Assembly (NCBI GenBank): GCA_026710525.1
Contig: JAPOQT010000217.1
Span: 1-15,320 of the forward strand
Direction of reading: 5' to 3'
Length of the DNA stretch: 15,320 nt
From: Pseudomonadota bacterium
GTDB taxonomy: Bacteria; Bdellovibrionota_B; Oligoflexia; Oligoflexales; Bin106
Within the stretch, counting starts at the first letter, position 1. Each line of letters starts with the position of its first letter. This document shows, in pieces, positions 14,786 through 15,320 of the stretch. Under the pieces are notes generated by a model, which was given only the letters and a program-made list of their open reading frames with translations, was not told the DNA's origin and did no database searches. A program made the position numbers and the translations under genes.

Positions 14786-15320
14786 TTAGTCTGTTTCTAA
14801 AGCTGTTTTTTCCTGATGAATTTCTTCACATATATCGACTGTTGGCTCTTCAAGACCTAACTCGATACGCCTCTGTTTAATTTTCTCAAATACGGTGCAC
14901 ACGGACTGTCTGTGGGGAGGAAGAAAAAGGAGAAAAGCTTTATTCAAAAAGACATGACCCTTTTGTCTGTCTTCACATGGTAACGTCACATGAGTTGCTG
15001 CCAGATCTTGAAAAGCATTCATGATGTTAATACCAAAACCAATGGGTGATCCCTTGGCGGGGCCAAGATAATTGTTAACTAAGCCAGACATGCCTTCAAA
15101 ACCAAAACCACTGTTAAACATATTCCGCCATTTCTCGAATTTTACTTGAAGCTTCCCCGGGGAAAGTTGTTGCAAGAGTTTTAATTTCTTTTTCGCTGCG
15201 AGAAAAGTCCCTAAACCACACAAAGAGAGTGCCGCCACATTACCAGATTTACTGGCCTGCTCCGTACAAGCAGCACCGTCGGCTACCTCCTGAAAATCAC
15301 CACTATCTAACAACTCCTCA
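14786..15320 (-). CDS. Cysteine-rich protein of unknown function, C-terminal part (partial at window edge)
   Basis: The frame is open to base 15320 on the minus strand, so the start lies beyond the window. An in-frame TTG at 15313 directly abuts an AGGAG, with no spacer, and is not a credible start. The visible 177 residues contain five cysteines (fragment positions 18, 34, 115, 141 and 164), a hydrophobic stretch near 27-42 and glycine-rich segments at about 70-100 (GFGFEG, GFGIN). The end is charged and helical. No family is recognised. It lies 19 bases upstream of the two six-cysteine lipoprotein genes on the same strand and is probably co-transcribed with them. It could be a third, more diverged member or a partner protein; the missing N-terminus would decide whether it has a secretion signal. 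Confidence 0.75.
   Translation of the reverse strand, partial: EELLDSGDFQEVADGAACTEQASKSGNVAALSLCGLGTFLAAKKKLKLLQQLSPGKLQVKFEKWRNMFNSGFGFEGMSGLVNNYLGPAKGSPIGFGINIMNAFQDLAATHVTLPCEDRQKGHVFLNKAFLLFLPPHRQSVCTVFEKIKQRRIELGLEEPTVDICEEIHQEKTALETD

Noticed and set aside
1..15320. Mobile elements, CRISPR arrays, tRNA or rRNA genes
   Set aside because: No transposase or integrase, regularly spaced repeat, tRNA-like TTCGA-containing cloverleaf or rRNA segment was recognisable on either strand by reading.

Overview
This AT-rich window comes from a Gram-negative bacterium. It encodes a Tat translocase subunit, a periplasmic tail-specific protease, a secreted LysM protein and at least two predicted lipoproteins. 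The prolyl-tRNA synthetase is the archaeal/eukaryote-like form without an inserted editing domain, which occurs in scattered bacterial lineages. A long LysM protein with an acidic linker and multicysteine lipoproteins would fit a deltaproteobacterial or Bdellovibrionota-like genome. That placement is an inference from gene content only. I see no insertion sequence, phage gene, CRISPR array, rRNA or tRNA.

Layout, left to right. (1) Positions 1-975, plus strand: the 3' part of proS. (2) 976-1241: a short gap with a 17-codon mini-ORF and a 14-base repeat of the tatC tail. (3) 1242-5033, minus strand: polA followed by tatC, 57 bases apart and probably co-transcribed. (4) 5034-5266: a divergent promoter region. 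(5) 5267-7393, plus strand: a Prc/Tsp-type carboxy-terminal protease. (6) 7394-7713: a gene-free leader region. (7) 7714-9315, plus strand: gcvT and gcvH of the glycine cleavage system, without gcvP. (8) 9397-11202, plus strand: a secreted LysM protein. (9) 11276-12493, plus strand: pgk. (10) 12490-15320, minus strand: a tightly packed group of three genes of unknown function that meets pgk tail to tail, with the two stop codons sharing one CTAG.

The left and central parts are housekeeping: translation, DNA repair/replication, protein export and quality control, one-carbon metabolism and glycolysis. The right end is the least familiar part. Two adjacent predicted lipoproteins are too diverged to look alike at first sight, but they share six cysteines in the same order with similar spacing, the same short anchors around several of them, and a glycine-zipper-like hydrophobic stretch between the last two. 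A third cysteine-rich gene runs off the window edge upstream of them. I recognise no named family for these three, and they are the best candidate for an undescribed envelope system. PolA is also unusual: its proofreading-exonuclease domain has lost the first metal-binding motif, and its O-helix carries tyrosine where E. coli has phenylalanine.
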